DNA of 64,000 nucleotides from Drosophila miranda (GCF_003369915.1 NC_046674.1:15376001-15440000), one strand, 5' to 3'. Counted from the first letter of the stretch, positions 44,881 to 59,651 are shown. The notes: generated by a model from the letters alone, not told the origin. Made by a program: numbers and translations.

Positions 44881-46914
44881 AAAGAAACCCCACTCGGAAT
44901 AAGCCAAAGTCAGCTGTTCCACAGCTACAGCGTGTAGTAGAGGTGGGAAAGGGGTACGTGGCGCGGGGCGGTGGACAGGTGAAAGGCGACACGGGGTGTG
45001 GCAACATCATGCAAATGTCACATGCAATCATAAATGCATATCGACATGCACAGGACTGTAATAATTTATACAAATATCTGCGGCTTTTGACTCCGCACTT
45101 GTCACCTTTTTGGCAGAGATGTCCCCAAGACCTTTTCCAGGAAGAGAGAGAGAGAGCAGAGGCCCCACTTGGCATCTGCATGCCAGGCGACAGTTCAATA
45201 AAAGTTATGCCATGCCACGAGATGATGACACAGTTTCCAAACACCTGGAAGGTGTCGTGGTTGCAGCTGCAGTTTGCGGAACTGGGGGAAGGACGGAACT
45301 TCACGGTGATGTGGAGATTGAAAAACTTTTACCTCGTTGACTGGGAAAATGAAATATGTTTTCGGAGACATTTTGAGGCATCATTCTTCATCTTCATCTT
45401 CATCCTTCGTTCGTTGGTTTTCTTTTTTTTTTCGGGTGCAGTATCAATAGGCAAACCGCTTTCCGCTTTCCTTTCCTAGCTGACTTTTCCAATTGCTTTG
45501 GGGATTTTCCGCAGTAAGTTTTGCCGTCATCCGAGCAGACAGGATAAAGTAAATGAAGATATCTGGATATAAGAATCTGGGGAATGACTTGCGGCGGCAA
45601 CCGTTTCAATCGGCGGCAATCATCGGAATGCCAGTGGCAGGCAGGCACCAGGGCATGCCCCGGGGCACGCCTGCATTCCATTAATTAACAATTAGTGCCG
45701 TCAAACAGGGTCTGCCACAGAATGGGAAGAGTTGGAGTTCTTTTTTGATGTGCTGCGTCGTCGCTTTCCGGTGCACAAAATTGGATCCGAATAGCCCCAT
45801 ACGGTAGCTGCTGAGAGATCCGAGATCCGAGATCCGAGATCTGAGGAAGGGAAGAGCCAAAGCGAGGAGCATGGGCATCAATGCACACAATCAGTTGATA
45901 ATGATGCGGCAACGCCTTCTGCAATTTCGAGCGTTAAGAGCAGAAAGTGGATAGCGGAAAGAGGGTTATAGCCAGAGATCAGAGCTAATGTCAAAGATGA
46001 CAGCCACAAAGATGAAGAGGATGATGAAGAGCATGATGATTATGAGGCGGATGACGACTGACGACTGATGACTTGTGTAATAAGTGGAAAGAATCTTGTC
46101 TAGAAACAATAACTCGTTCCCGTCCCCGTCACCGTCCCCGTTCCCGTACCCATGCCCGAACCCGCACCCGAACCCGGCCTGGCTTTGAACTTGAACTTCA
46201 GTAGTTGTTGTTGCATGTTGCATGCCACAAAACACAACTTAATGATGGTTTCTCTGTCTCTCTCTCTCTCTCTCTCGCTAATCTTTCTCTCCTGTCTCTC
46301 TTGTGTCTCTCACCGATGGCTAGATCGCTTGGCTGAACTGCAATTGCGGCTCACTTGGCCGCTCTCTCGGTGGCTGCCTGGCTGCCCGCCTGCTCTGTGG
46401 CTCTGTGCGCCTGTTAACTTGGCCATGAAACATTCGCAGCTCGGCAGAAATTTCACAACCGGCATTGGGAAATCGCTGGAAGACGAACTGCAGCGCTGCA
46501 GCGCGGAAAAAAGTGAGTTGAAGCTGCATCGTAGGAGCTGCAGCAACAGCAGCAGCAGCAACAGCAGCTACGTGTTTTTCTTGTTTTCTTTTTGCTTTTC
46601 TGCTGTCGTTTTTTGTTTCCTTTTTCGGTTTGGATGTTGCATCTACGCGATCTCCGTTCTCGGTTCTCGGTTCTCGGTTCCCGGCTCTCGGATGTGGCTC
46701 TGTGGACTCTGTGGACTCCACTCCGTGGAAACTCGTTTCGCAACCATATTTGTGCGTGGCGGCGTCTTAACCGCAAATCCTTTTAGATATGAATTGAATT
46801 CATATATTATTTATGATCTGTTTATTTTTATTGTGCATGCCAGATGAACATCATAATGATGATTGGATTGAAGATTGTTTGGGATTGGAGTGGCCCCTGA
46901 ATGCTATGCCTGTC

Positions 46915-46993
46915 TGTCTGAATGTCTGAATGTCTGAATGTCCGGCTGTCTGTCTCTCTGTCTGTCGGTCTGTCGGTCTGTCTGTCTGTCTGT
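46915..46993. repeat. TGTC/TGTCTGAA tetra- and octanucleotide repeat
   Basis: Tandem TGTCTGAA units pass into TGTC and TCGG variants. A related GTCAGTCCGTCC repeat lies at 62300-62352. Confidence 0.8.
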
Positions 46994-49900
46994 CAGAAAT
47001 GAGAAAACTTCTAATTGGAATTGCTAATCAAGTTGGGCAATTTTCGATCGGTTGTCTGGATTTCGCCTGTCTCTGGGAAGTGTTTTCTTGTAACTCTCGT
47101 ACCCTCCCCTCCCCAATTCCGAGCTGCCTGTTTTGCCCTTAAAGTGGGTTAAGTGGAAGCAAATTCCACGATCAATGGATCATTGATTGCAAATTGAAAA
47201 GACTACTGGCTACTGGTTGATGGGTTAATGTTCCCCTTAATGGGATCGAACATTTATGTACTAAAAAGTTCTTTAATTTGGCTCTAGTTTAAGTGCATCT
47301 TCCAGGGAAAATTCAAATAAATGCTGTACCTATTAGGTATGTACATAGATCGCCACATTCCTAGAGTTTCGTAACTTCTCTACTCTTTGTTTTCGAGTCT
47401 GGCAACCTTGGTCTCCATTTAAGGCCCTACTTTCAGGTCTGCTCCTTCGCCTCGTGCCACCAAAAATATCTCCCCACTTTTAGGCGCTATTCTTAGCGGA
47501 CAATATCCAGTTCAGCGGCGCCCCACACGATGATGCTGGAAAGTAAATCTTCTGTGCTGCCTTGATTGTGCCCCAGCTCTTCCTCCAGCGCGCTGCCCGC
47601 TGCCCGCTGCCCGCTGCCTGCTGCCTGCTGCCTGTCAGGCTGTTGCCAGCAGAACATGGCCTTAATAGTTAGCCATGTACATACGTGAATATATGGCTCA
47701 TGCGAGTGGCTCATACTCGTAGTCTCGTCGCTCTTCGCTGGTTATTACAATTATTATTGTAGTTGACATGCGGCTCGACGGTGACAGCGAGCAATTTAGG
47801 CGGCGGCGCTTCGCAGGGAGACGGAGAGAGAACGTTTGCCTGGGAACGTGCTCCTGTACCTGTACGTACGAGTATTCCCCAAAGTGGCAACACAGCAACA
47901 GCAACAGCAACAAGAGAGTCGAAAAAATATTTTCAAAGCAATTAGACCGACAATTGAGTGGAAAAGTGATCGAACGCAGCATCGAAACTATCCCGGTAAC
48001 GGAACGGAACGGAACGGAACGGAGGCAGATACTTCAGTGCACTTCAGTTTGAAGTTACTTTGGATTGGAGATTGGAGATGCTTTCTAAATGGATGGATGG
48101 GATGGAATGGGATGGAATGGGGAAGCCGCCACTTGAAAGTTAAGAGCCTTCCGGCTCAATTTTTTTGAACAGTGTGAAATGCCACTTTGAGTGACGGCTT
48201 CAAATGTATCCCCCTCATGCTCCATGCCCCATGCCTCATGTCCCTCTTTAAACGCACTTTTCTCACTCTCTTTGCTCTCTTGTCCCTATTTTTCCCACTC
48301 TCTCTCATTCACTAATATATTTCATTAAAAAAGTAAGGGAAAATGAAGCCCGTACAAAGTTTTCAACGTAAGTGTGGAATGCAATTAAAATGCAACTACC
48401 AAAACGGATTATAGCAAACATACGAGTGCTACGAGTATATGCATATGTATGTGTAGTATATTCAGGATCTGTTCCGACCAAGTACTTAGCATACAGAGAG
48501 GGAAATTCCAAGGAGAAAGGGAGTCAGAGGGAGCGGATAAAAAGCAAAAGCGGAAGCTTCGAACAAAAAAAGGGATGGAAAAAAGAAACGTTAAACAGTT
48601 TAGCGGCGCTTTCCTGTGCTCTGCTTTAATGATAATGAAGATTATGCTGCTGCTTGTGGCATGTGGCAGGAGGCAGAAGGCAGATTGCAGAGAGAGAGAG
48701 ATGATGTGCATGTGGATGCAGATGATGTGTTGGCGCTAAAGTTGCATGATAATGCTGATGCTGATGCTGCTGCTGGCGCTATAATGAAATTGTTGCTGAA
48801 GCGTTGGTTTGGAAAAGTGCAAAAGCTGTAGCCAAAGCAGCAGCAGCACCAGCAGAAGCTGCTTGTGGGTCTTTATATGTGTGTACATTTATTTGTGCCT
48901 GCTGTCCACACATCTGCACTTGTATCTGCGTATCTGCGTATCTGTGTGTGCTTATATCTGCGAGAACGTGTGTGTCTGCATGACTTCAAGTGGCTCTTAA
49001 CGGGAACCGCTTTGCATTGCATGCTACAGATGGAATTTTTAAGCTCTTTCCCTAGCTTGGGGTACAATAAATGTCAGCTGAAATTTGTGGCAAAGTGGCA
49101 GAAAGCAAAGCGTCTGAGTGGCCAGAGGGTGGCTATAGTTTCCAAGGGCCTGGGGGACAATATACAATATTTGTAATTTAATTTAAAAGGGAACCGCTTT
49201 AAAGAAACTTCAGGAAAGGGTATCCATAGATCGTTGCAATCTTCCACTTATTTATCTTCCTACTCGTTTTTTGCAACCTTCGTAATTTGTTGTTGTTATT
49301 TTTTTTTTGCAGAGATTCGCGAGAGGAACTGAAGGAATGATGTAAACAAATTTCAAAGAAAACAATTTGGATAATTACATTATTTTGATGAAGAGTTACA
49401 GTTATTACAGTGGCTACAGGATGATGGCCAAGAGAGTAGCAGGGATGCGGAGGGTATGGGATTTGAGCTGAATGATGGGCTAAGACATGAGGAATGGCAT
49501 AGGCAAAGGGGGATCTCGACGAGCGTGGACGACGATGATACTGATGAACTGATTTACATCGTTGTGTGGTCGTTTGTTTCGTGAGTTACGAACGATACAA
49601 GCACCAGGTATATCCCGAGTTACGATGGGATAATTGTAGGATGCAACATCAGCAGCAGCAGCAGCAGCATGCCATGCAAATGAGAACGTGCACGAGAGCG
49701 AGAGAGCGAGAGGACGAGGCAACGAGGGAACGAGGACGAGTGCTTAACCCCATTTTCGGGGTCCAATCATAAAACATATTTGGTTTAATTATACATTCCA
49801 ACTGGTTTCGCATCAGCATCTCTCTGTAGCCATCTTCGATCTTTGGCTTTTGGCTCAAAGCAAACGCAATTGCATTTCAGCCTGGCCAAAAGGCATTGAC

Positions 49901-52900
49901 TCACAATAATAGTCAGGCAATAACCGCAGGCTTTTGCCAATAACTGCAGCAGCACCAGCAACAGCAACAGCAGCAGCAGCAACAACAGCAAAATAGTAGC
50001 ATTTTCATGATGGAGGCCAAAGCGTTTCCATTTGGCCGACTTACACCTGCCTCTCGACTGCTGTTGCTGCTCTCCCCTGAGGGGGGGCTCTCCCCCTGCC
50101 ACATCTCTCTGCCACATTCAATGTATTCAATTATTATTATAAGCCATGGTCCCGGCCCCGGACCCTGCCCCGCCCAATGGCTGAACCTCCCTCGGGCTGA
50201 TGGAGCCCGAATCCCAATTGAAATTGATTTGCCGAAAATGCTCGGTGAAAATTGCCGGGTTGCCGAGGTAGAGGCGGAGCGATAGCTAGGAAAACGGTCG
50301 AAACAATTTCCCAGCATTTACATAATTTTCTTTTGTTGCAACATTTTGTAATGTAAACTCTGGTGCCGCTGCTGCGGCTGCTGCTGTGGCTGTGGCTGCG
50401 GCTTCTTCTGGCCAGGGTCTATCACATTTTGGCCGGCTGATGCTGAGGCTGTGGCCTGCCTGTGTTGGCATCTCTGCGGTTTTCACTTGGCTCGTTACGC
50501 TTTTGATTTTTCCAATGAATATCGTTAGCATTTCATTAAGAGGCGGCGATATTGCGGTTGCCCCACTGTGACTCCTGGCTCCTGCCTCCGCCTCCGCCCG
50601 CCGCCGCCCGCCTCCTGCTTCTTTGTGCTTCCCTTCCTAATCGTAAATATTTCGTGTAAATATTTATACATTTGTTGGACTTCTTGTTCTGGATACTCGG
50701 GGGCATACGAAGCCCATAAACATGTCGATAAAGAATCCCGAAGCAGGTTTTTGTGTGGTGTCCCAGGTTCAGTTCGAGAGTTCCAGTTCCCTCTTGAAGT
50801 CTCTGTAGCTGGGATTCTCTGCTCTGGATTCCCATGATGAACTCTTGGCATCTCTCTACTCTTCGGTAGGATTCTCCATCTCCATCTCCATTCCCCCGCC
50901 TTTGTTCCTGTTTTCTGGGGATCCAGCTGCCCCATCGGCTTCAGCTTTTGATTGTCTTTTAATTAAACGACAGACGGAATACAATAAAAAAAGAATGCTC
51001 GAAACGGGTTTCATTAATTTTCATTGCCCTCCGACTCCGATTCCCCGATTCCCCGATTCCGACTGCGGAGAGACTCCAACTCCTGCTCCTGCTTTGGAGT
51101 AATTTCAGTTCCCACTCCCATATATCTTCTACCTGTCCGTCAGTTTGTTGTTTGCTTTATGGCTGTCAAATTTGCTGCTTATCAGCGCTTTATCTACATC
51201 TCTGGCTGTCGTCTCTCTGTCAACATCTACGACTTTATAGCAGGGGCTTAGGGCTGCGGTCTTTCGCTCTGGGGTCTTCGGTCTCTTGGTCTCTGCAGCT
51301 CTAACTGCGAATGCATTTCCATTTCCACTTCCCCTGCCCCTTGACAGACTTATCTTATTAGAGCAAACGAAAATGCAACCCACAAAATACTTACTCGGAA
51401 AATACCTTTAATTGGATGCAATTCCTCTGATAAAGTTGAGGTTTTCTTCGAGTGGGTAAGCAAGCAAGTGATAAAATTGGAATTTAGTTGGAAGTTTTAT
51501 TGCTCGAAACTTTTGTATTTCTTTTTTCACAGGGATGGAGAGGCAAAGGCATTCATTCTTTTTATTGGTTCACAGAAAACGAAGTCTTTGTGATTCCTTG
51601 GAGTGGCACAAATGGGAAGTTTTTCGGATTAGAAAGGAGTTCTGTTTTTCAAAGAAATCTTAGAATAAATAGCTTAATAATTAAAATTCATAAAACGAAG
51701 AAGATTAATTTTCAACTATTTCTGACAGCTGTCTATATTTTTTTTTTCTCTTTTTCCATTTCTCTCTTTATTCTATTTCTTGAGGGTGTTTTCTTTAGAG
51801 TATTATTTATTTTTTGGAGTATTCCTCAAAGGTTTTTGAGATCATCTCTAGAGGAATTCGAACATCATTTGAACTCCTTCCCCTGCTTCCTCTGTTTAAT
51901 TTGTTCGAAATTAAAGTCACGCCGTTGATATAATGCCACTCTATTATGTGACAGACACACTGAACGATCTCCGTATTTTGTAGTTCTTCGCTGTGGCAGG
52001 AGTACGAGTCGCTAGTATTTGTGAGATTTGTAGTTCCCGCAGTCGTTTACCTTAATTCCCCTGTCCAAATTGCTATTTATATGCAGCGCCCTCGCTTTTA
52101 ATTTGCACTGCAAATCACGAGTCGCGGGACCCCAGGCCCAGAAGTAGAGCCACCAGCCACCAGCCACCAGCCAACAGCCAACAGCCACCAGCAGCTCCTA
52201 CGATGGAGTGGAGTGGAGTGGAGTAGTGCTAGTACTCCTCCTGCAGTTCAATCTACCCCGCGGCCCCCGAGTGCTGAGAGCCTTGTGGCAATCGCCAAAC
52301 AAAATCAACAGGTGGCGCGCATATTTCAACATGCGGCTGCCAGGCAAACCGAGCGAAATATCAATAAAAATGCCATTTGTTGCGATTGTGCCATGCCACG
52401 GAATAACCAACAGCCAGAGAGACCTACGACTGGCGACAGCAGAGTGGGGCCGGGGGGAGACTCGAGACTCCTTTCGAGGCTGAGCTGAGAACCTGGCAGC
52501 CGCCACACATAGATAATTTCCTTCTGCGGACCACTGACTCGCAAACACCAGCCAACAGGCACTTGCTCTTTTGATGATATTTCTGGCCGAGTCAGTGTCT
52601 CTTTTTTTAAGTTTTTTTTAAGTTGGTTTTTTGTTGTTGTTTCTGTTTTTGGCTTGCTTTAATTTATTGGCCACACTTTGCCCGGCTGTTGATGTTGCTG
52701 TTGCTGATGCTGTTCCTGCTGCTGCTGCTGCTGGTGCTGGTGCTGCCTCTGTTGCTGCTGCATTTAAACGACAAGTGTTGCAAATAAAAAGGCAAAAATT
52801 AAAGCGGTGCAAATTAGAGACAGCGAAGAGGGGGTAGGGCAGGGGAGGGGAGGGGCAAGCGAATGAGCAGCAAAACCAAATCGACAACAAGCGGGGACGT

Positions 52901-54430
52901 CAACACCAGAGGGTCCCCGAGACCCAAGTTTCCAGCTAAAAAACTTGTTTCCAGCTAAAAAAAATAACTATTAAAGAAGAAATGAAGGATGACTTTGGGG
53001 TGGCCGGCACTGTGGATACTCTTACGCGGATTGCCATTGCCACTACCATGACGTACATAGAAAATAGTGCTACGATTTTTATATAACATGCAAAAGCTAT
53101 GAACAAAAGTTTCGCTTGGGCTACATTTGAGGCTAAAGAGATGCACTTTTAGGAACACAGATTTTTCTTACGATATGATATAGTGGTGAGGCTGTCTGCA
53201 GCAATATAAAATATCCTTTGAAGTGTCTTTCAGATGAAAAACCGGGAATATTTCTCTTTGAAATGTGAATTCATCATATTTTCTGGAATCGATTGACTTC
53301 CTCTTCGTTGGAGTTTTCATTGTTTTCAGTCTACCTACCGTTAATCCTTGTATTCTCTTCAGAATTCTCTACAGAATGCTGTATGAAACTCTTTATTGCC
53401 CTCAATGCAAGCATCTTTTCAAGATCGTAATACTCCATTAAAAGGGTACACAAATCCCCCCGATTTGTGTTGTTGCTGCTTTTAAGGGGGGTGGCGTGGG
53501 GTGGGGAGTTTCTGTTTCTTTTAGTAATGTTGCTATTGCTGTTGGTGTCGTTGTTGGTGTTGTTTCTGTTGCTTTTGGTGTTGCAGCAAGTGAATCGCTG
53601 CGGTTGCTTAATAAAGGCAACAAGGGCGGGTGGGCCCGTGGTGCCACAGTGGGGTTAACATCAGCGCCAAAGGCCAAAAGTGTTGGCAATGCAAACAAAC
53701 AAACAAACAAACAAAAGCGTTTCTCTCTTTCTCCTGTTTGTTTGTTGCTTTTTCTCCTTGCAACATGTGTAGTTTTTGTTGCTGCTGTCGCTTCTGCTGC
53801 TCGTGCAAAAAGACTGCTCAAAAATGAAGACATGAGCAAAGGCCGAGAGGCAGAGCCAAAACCAGTGCCAGTGCTACTACCAGTGCAACAACAGCACTGC
53901 CGACCTTCTTTTGTACTGCTATGGGGCTGCCACACACATAATTGCTATGGCAACAGAGTCGGCTAACGAGTTGGGTCTGATGGGGGGGGGAGAAGGGAGG
54001 GATGTGCTCCGGGCGGGGCTGCCGAGGAGGAGGAGGAGGTCGCATCTCTCGGCTGACAGTTGAGAAATTAGAACGGTTTTTGTCTCTCAAATCACATGCA
54101 CGTGTTGCTCCAGAGAGTCTTCTCCTCCTCCTCAGCGAGAGATCTTCTCTCCGTTCAAGTCTCTGTCTCTGTCTCTGTTGCTGCTGCTGTAGCTGAATGA
54201 TTGGCGGCTGTTGCAGGTGCGTGGCTGCAGCTGAAGCTGCCCCTGCGTCGGCCCCTGCCTTGTCTACTCTTGTCATTTCGGATGCTGCTGATGGGCCTCT
54301 GTCTCCCACTGCTGCTACTGGTGCTGCCCCCAGTAGAGCTACTGCTGCTGTTGTGTAAGGTCAGGCCTCTTCCAAACCCCCTCCTACCCCTCCCTTTCAA
54401 GGCTGGTTTAATCAACGCAGTAATTTCGGT

Positions 54431-54560
54431 TTTTTCTATACCCTTTACGCAAAAGGGCTAGATGATTTTGGCTAGATGTTTGCGAGGCAAGAGGTTCCCT
54501 CTTTGCTCTTGCGACCGTATAAAGTATATAGAATGGATCTAGCCATGCCTGAAGACAGTA
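54431..54560 (+). repeat. DINE-1-like fragment with terminal hairpin
   Basis: CTATACCCTTTACGCAAAAGGGCTAG forms a hairpin (CCCTTT/AAAGGG) and is followed by GACCGTATAAAGTATATAGAA and GATCTAGCCATG, the usual order in DINE-1-like repeats. No coding sequence. Confidence 0.5.
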
Positions 54561-56456
54561 TCTTAGACTTGTTTTCATCTGAATTACCATTACCATATAG
54601 AATCTCCCAGATAAAAGACCTTCTTAGGATCCCACGATCTGCAGACTACACCCGCATCTACACTTTCTTTCTTGATTTGGCTGAGCATCATCTTCCCTCT
54701 CTGCCAACTAAATGATTTTAATGTCTGTCTGTTTGCACAAATCTTCATCGTCTGCGTTACTGTTGTTGCTTTTCCTGCTGTTGTTGTTGCCGCGGCTGTG
54801 GCTGTGGCTGATGTTGCAGTTGTCATGTTTTGTTTTAAAGTTTCCCTCATGAGTTGCATATTCGATTACACCCAGACACTGGCACTGGCACTGGCACAGA
54901 CGCAGGCGGAGCCTGGGCCAGAGGCTGCCCTCGCGGGGCCCCTCATTGAAGGTTTGTTTAACCAATCTGCGTAGGTGGACATTGGCGCATGTTGTTGTTG
55001 CAGGTTTGTTGCTGGTTTTGTAGCACTACGTGATTGCTGGTTGTTGCCGTTGATTATTGCCTTTCGCGGCACGCATATAAATCTCAGTGTTTAAATCTCC
55101 AGTTAAACTTGTAAATTAAAACCTTAATGAGTCTGGTATGGGGTTTGGCTCGGGCCTGGGCCTCGGCCTCGGCCTCGGCCTGGTCTCTCTGCGGCTCTGC
55201 GGCTCTCTGGCTCTGTACCATGCTGTGCAACATGGTTACTCGGACTGGGGTGTGATTTATGCTGTTCACGAGCACTTTAAGACATCGAAGCATTTGCGGA
55301 GAGGGGGCTGGGGGATAATCTCTAGCCAGAGATTTGAGCATACATATTTCTGGTAATTCCATTCCTTCAATTGTTTTGCACTCCTCCACAGACGGCAGAC
55401 AGCAGCCAGCAGCCAACAGCCGGTGGAATGGCGTGTTCGTTTCTTATAAGATCTCCAGCAATTAGTTGGGAGTCCGAGTCCCACCACACACCACACACCA
55501 CACACCACATATGCCTCACTACCAGCGGAACCCGCACTCTTGTCGATGGCTCTCAAATGATTTCTTTTGGCTAATTAATGGCCAGTGAATATTCTCACGC
55601 TTCTCGAGAGAAGAAAGAGACAGACAGACAGACAGACTGGGACGTGAATGAAGGATGGGGGGGGAGATGGAAGGAGAGAACAAGTTCTCTTTGCTGCTGG
55701 CCAACAAAGTGTAACAATCAGCGACTTCCTCAATTTAATTTGCATATTTTGTGCCTACCCAGCGCGGCTTGATTAATTTCCACTGTCTCGGGCGCTTAGA
55801 TTTAAACAGATTTCATAATTATTTAATGATGTTTAAACATACATACATACATAGTAGATAACATGCTCGTACTCGTACCTTATTTAAATGGGGGGAATGG
55901 GATTGTGCAATGGGAGCGACTTCCATCCGATTGGAAAAGTGTCCACAAATGCCAGCAACAGTAACAGCAACAGCAACAGCAACAGGTTGCACAGTTCAAA
56001 GCTTCGAATGGAAAGGTCACTCGGCCAGGCCCAAAACGAATGTGTATGAATCTTTGAGTCTTTGTTCAATGATCTTTGCAGGAAGATTGATTTTTGGGAA
56101 TATTGGGTAACATTTAAATCCACAATCCACCTATGCGTTTTTCGGTTGCTTTAAATTACACAATTTTTATTCGAAACTACAAAGAAAAGATAAACAAAAA
56201 ACGTCACTTTTTGTTGAGGATCTTTGTTTAAATACTTATTTTTGTAAATATACTGGAAGATTTTTGATTAAATTAAATGATTTGATTATTTTTTGAATTG
56301 TCTATAATTATTATAAAAATTTGAAAAGTATTTTGATCTGCAGAAATACAAAATGCTATCATTTATGGTGCGACTATTTCCTATTGAATGCACACACTTT
56401 TTGGACTATTACGAAATCATCGCTGGCTTCTCTGGCACTCTCTATAGATCTGACGC

Positions 56457-56515
56457 TCCGCTCCGCTCAAACTCGAACTCGTACTCGTACTCGCACTCGC
56501 ACTCGTACTCGTATG
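56457..56515. repeat. CTCGTA/CTCGCA hexamer repeat
   Basis: ACTCGA, ACTCGT and ACTCGC units in tandem. A GGCCA/GGGCC pentamer repeat follows at 56687-56728 and a GGCAGA hexamer repeat at 56752-56798. Confidence 0.85.
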
Positions 56516-58298
56516 GCAGTGCAATTGAGCACTGTGGTACAAAAAATATCCCACTATCCACTCGAATCACGACGGCAACACACGACGCGCGATGTGAGGC
56601 TGTTGCTCCGACGACGACGTTCGCTTCCGCTGGCTCAACGCAAACGACTAAAAAAGGCCACATAAATTTTGATGCACATTCAATAGGCCAGGCCAGGCCG
56701 GGCCGGGCCAGGCCAGGCCAGGCCGTGCCGGAGCTCAGAGGCAGACACACAAGCAGAGGCAGTGGTAGTGGCAGAGGCAGAGGCAGAGGCAGAGGTAGTG
56801 GATGTGGATGTGGCAGTGGCAGCGGCACAGAGCAGCTGTAGCGGCGGCAGCAACAACCAGTTTCCTTCCATTCACACGGACATTGTTTGTGGAACTCAAG
56901 TGTGCGGAACTACATACGTTCCTCACTCGGCATTCCAGCATCCACATGGCTCGTTTACGACCTGCCTCGCTTTCTTATCTTTTATGATAACAGTCTCGCT
57001 TTTTATGGCATAGGGGAGTCGTGGTTCCTGGTTACTGGTAGTACTGCTCGTAGTTTTGGTTGGAGTTGGAGTCCAAGTCGGTTCAGGGAGTTTCATAATT
57101 TTTAATGCCCACTTCTTGGGGCATGTAATTGATAATTTCTACTATTTCTTGGTGCTTCGTTTGGCTTAATTAATTGATGGCTCTATCAGGGTTAGTGCTC
57201 TAGACAGAGGATGATGGTATTCATGCTCGTAAAGAGGTGTGTTTAACTCCCAACTTTGCTACTCTACTGCTCTGCTGTTCTGCTGTTCTGCTGATGAGGA
57301 GGCAGATATGTACACAGCTCCGGCTCTCTCTCTGTTAACGTAAATGTGGGGCTGGTGGGTTGATTTTTACTATTGTTGGGCACGGATCTTTGGTCCTAAT
57401 TGAGCGGAGGAAATTATAGTTCAAGTTAAGATGCAATTGAATGGGCATTCGGATGAGTGGTGTTTCAATAATTGATGGTAAAACATGCCGATGCCGGGTA
57501 TCGTTAGCCTTTCAGTTTTAGATGTGGATGTGGGTGTTTAATCACAGGTTTCCTGTGTGGAATCTATGCCACTTTGGTCCAATACGGAATCAGTTTAAGA
57601 ACTGTCTGAATCCTCCTGTCGAACCATAAAAAAAGGTACCTCTGCCTGAGAATTGGATAGTTCTCCCTCTGAATCTCTATACCATTCCCATTCAGACACA
57701 ACTTACATTTTTCGCATTGTTTTACAATTTCCTTCTTGTTTTATTTAATGTCTCCGCAATCCTTTTAATGGCAAAAGACTCTTTGGAAAAGTTCCGGCTC
57801 TACCAATTCCCCGACAAGAACAGTTAACAGTTAACATCCGTGGCAACTTTGTCTTCTTCCGTTGGCAGCTGCCCCTGCCCCTGCCCCTGCCACTGGCCCT
57901 GCGCCCCACCACCCAACCATTCAGGCAGCAAAAAATTAATTAAAAATGCATTAAAAATGTTTGCTTCACTCATTTCCGACTCGGTTACAGGGCCCGCCAG
58001 TGCCTCCTCCTCCGCCACCATTTCCATCCACTGTTCCACTGCTGGAGGAATGCCAATCGCAGCGCGCAAAAGACGCGTACAGCAAATACTCTGCTGGGCC
58101 AGAAGCAACAACAACGGCAACAGCGAGTACAGTAAATGCCTCAAACTGCGACGGCAGCAAATCTTTTTCCACTTTTGCGAAAACTCCAAAGTATTTACAA
58201 GCTTCAGTTCGCAGTCGCATCTAAAAATGTTTGGCATTTGCCAACACACGCACCAATGAATAAGTGAGGAGTGCCACACAGAGGGTGCGAGAGGGGAA

Positions 58299-58316
58299 GG
58301 GGGGGGGGGGGGGGGG
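58299..58316. repeat. Poly-G tract
   Basis: Eighteen consecutive G, with further short G runs on both sides (GAGGGG, GAGGGGAAGG). Confidence 0.9.
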
Positions 58317-59019
58317 AGGCGACCCCGAAAGGGTGCTGAGTAGAGGTAGAGCTGGAGGTGGAGGTGGAGGTGGAGTGCGGCAAGGAGGCGACTAAAATGT
58401 TTGAATTTCAAACGAGAGCTCATTTCTTGCGTGCGTCGCTGCATTTCAAAACTGATTTGCAATGCGGCGATGGTGCTGGTGGGTGGAGGGAGGGGCATGC
58501 CACAGGGATTGGCAGGAAATGCTAGGCGGTTTTTAGACCATCTCTTCCCGCTGTTAGATGAACTCTCCCTCTGATGGCGAAAGCGGAACATGTCGGGGAC
58601 CGCAGCGGCAGGGCAGCGGCAGCAGCAGCGTCAGACGGCGTGACTTGGATGAGTTATCGCGGCGACCACGCGTGAGTCTTCCCTCTGCGAGTGTGTGAGC
58701 GTGTGCGCACTGTATGCATATGTGTGAGTGGCTGTGGGTGTGGGTGTGCCACTCAGGGGTTCCTGCTGTTCAAACAAAAGGCGGCCATAAAACTGCAACA
58801 GTTCCCATAATTTATGACAAGCGGCGGAAAAACTGAGTTGACTGATAAGCAACTGGACATGTTGGCACTTTAACGAGAGCAGCCAGGGAAGGGGATGAGA
58901 CGGGACGGGATAGGGATCGTGGAAAGCCTAAACCATTTCCCTATGCCACATGCCACAGCAACACTCAGAGCCCCCAATGGCAACGACAACGGCCACATCT
59001 TCAACTCAAATCCCACGAA

Positions 59020-59204
59020 CAGCAGCAGCAGCAGCAGCAGCAGCCGAAACCTCTCTCGCACACGAAGCCAAAGCTGTTCTTGTTGCTGCCACGCGGTTTT
59101 AGCCTGCCACACGTTGCCAGATCCGAGCTCCCAGCTGCCAGTAGCTGCGGCCGCTGCTACTAGTTCTACTTCTTCTACTTCTACTACTACTACTACTACT
59201 ACTG
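59020..59204. repeat. Trinucleotide repeats AGC and CTA
   Basis: (AGC)n at 59021-59043 and CTACTACTA runs at 59163-59200, in non-coding sequence. Confidence 0.85.
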
Positions 59205-59632
59205 TTGCTGCTGGTTCTTCTGTTGTGCCACTGTGCAACATCCACGTGCAGCCTGCTGCTGGGCGCCGCATCACTTGGCAGCGTGTTTTTTGTCTCCGCG
59301 TCGACGTCAGCAGCAATTGCTGTTGCTGCTGGGCGACATTTTGGTGCTGCAGCAACATATATGGCAGTGTGGCAACTGCAACTGCCGTTGAATTCCATGT
59401 TGCCAAGAGGTATGTGGGTTGAGGAAGCGAACCAGTTCAAGCCCAATGAAGGGTGGGGAGGCCGCATAGTATTCACTTCAAGAATGGAAAGACGTTCTTC
59501 AAGAGAATTAAGCAGTTTTCCTCGGTCAGAAATGTTGTTCATTTCTCCGTGGACTTTCTTTTCGGTCTCTAAACTAATTGATATTTTGACTAAACAGCTG
59601 AATGATCTTTGATTTCTATGTCTTTCTATGTG

Positions 59633-59651
59633 CCCCCCCCCCCCCCCCCCC
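59633..59651. repeat. Poly-C tract
   Basis: Nineteen consecutive C. Only 1.3 kb from the poly-G tract at 58299, in opposite base sense. Confidence 0.9.

Noticed and set aside
44555-45304. 249-codon open frame on the minus strand
   Set aside because: Crosses the GA tract and shows no protein-like region.
46152-46847. 231-codon open frame on the plus strand
   Set aside because: Starts in a CCCGTA/CCGAAC repeat and crosses a CT microsatellite; Ser/Leu/Cys-rich with no conserved look.
53818-54309. 163-codon open frame, Gln/Arg/Pro-rich
   Set aside because: CTGCTG and GAGGAGGAGG repeats on the other strand explain it.
57824-58591. 255-codon open frame on the minus strand
   Set aside because: Composed of Leu/His and Pro/Ser runs from GGA, GCC and poly-G repeats; no domain, no splice context, overlaps the poly-G tract.
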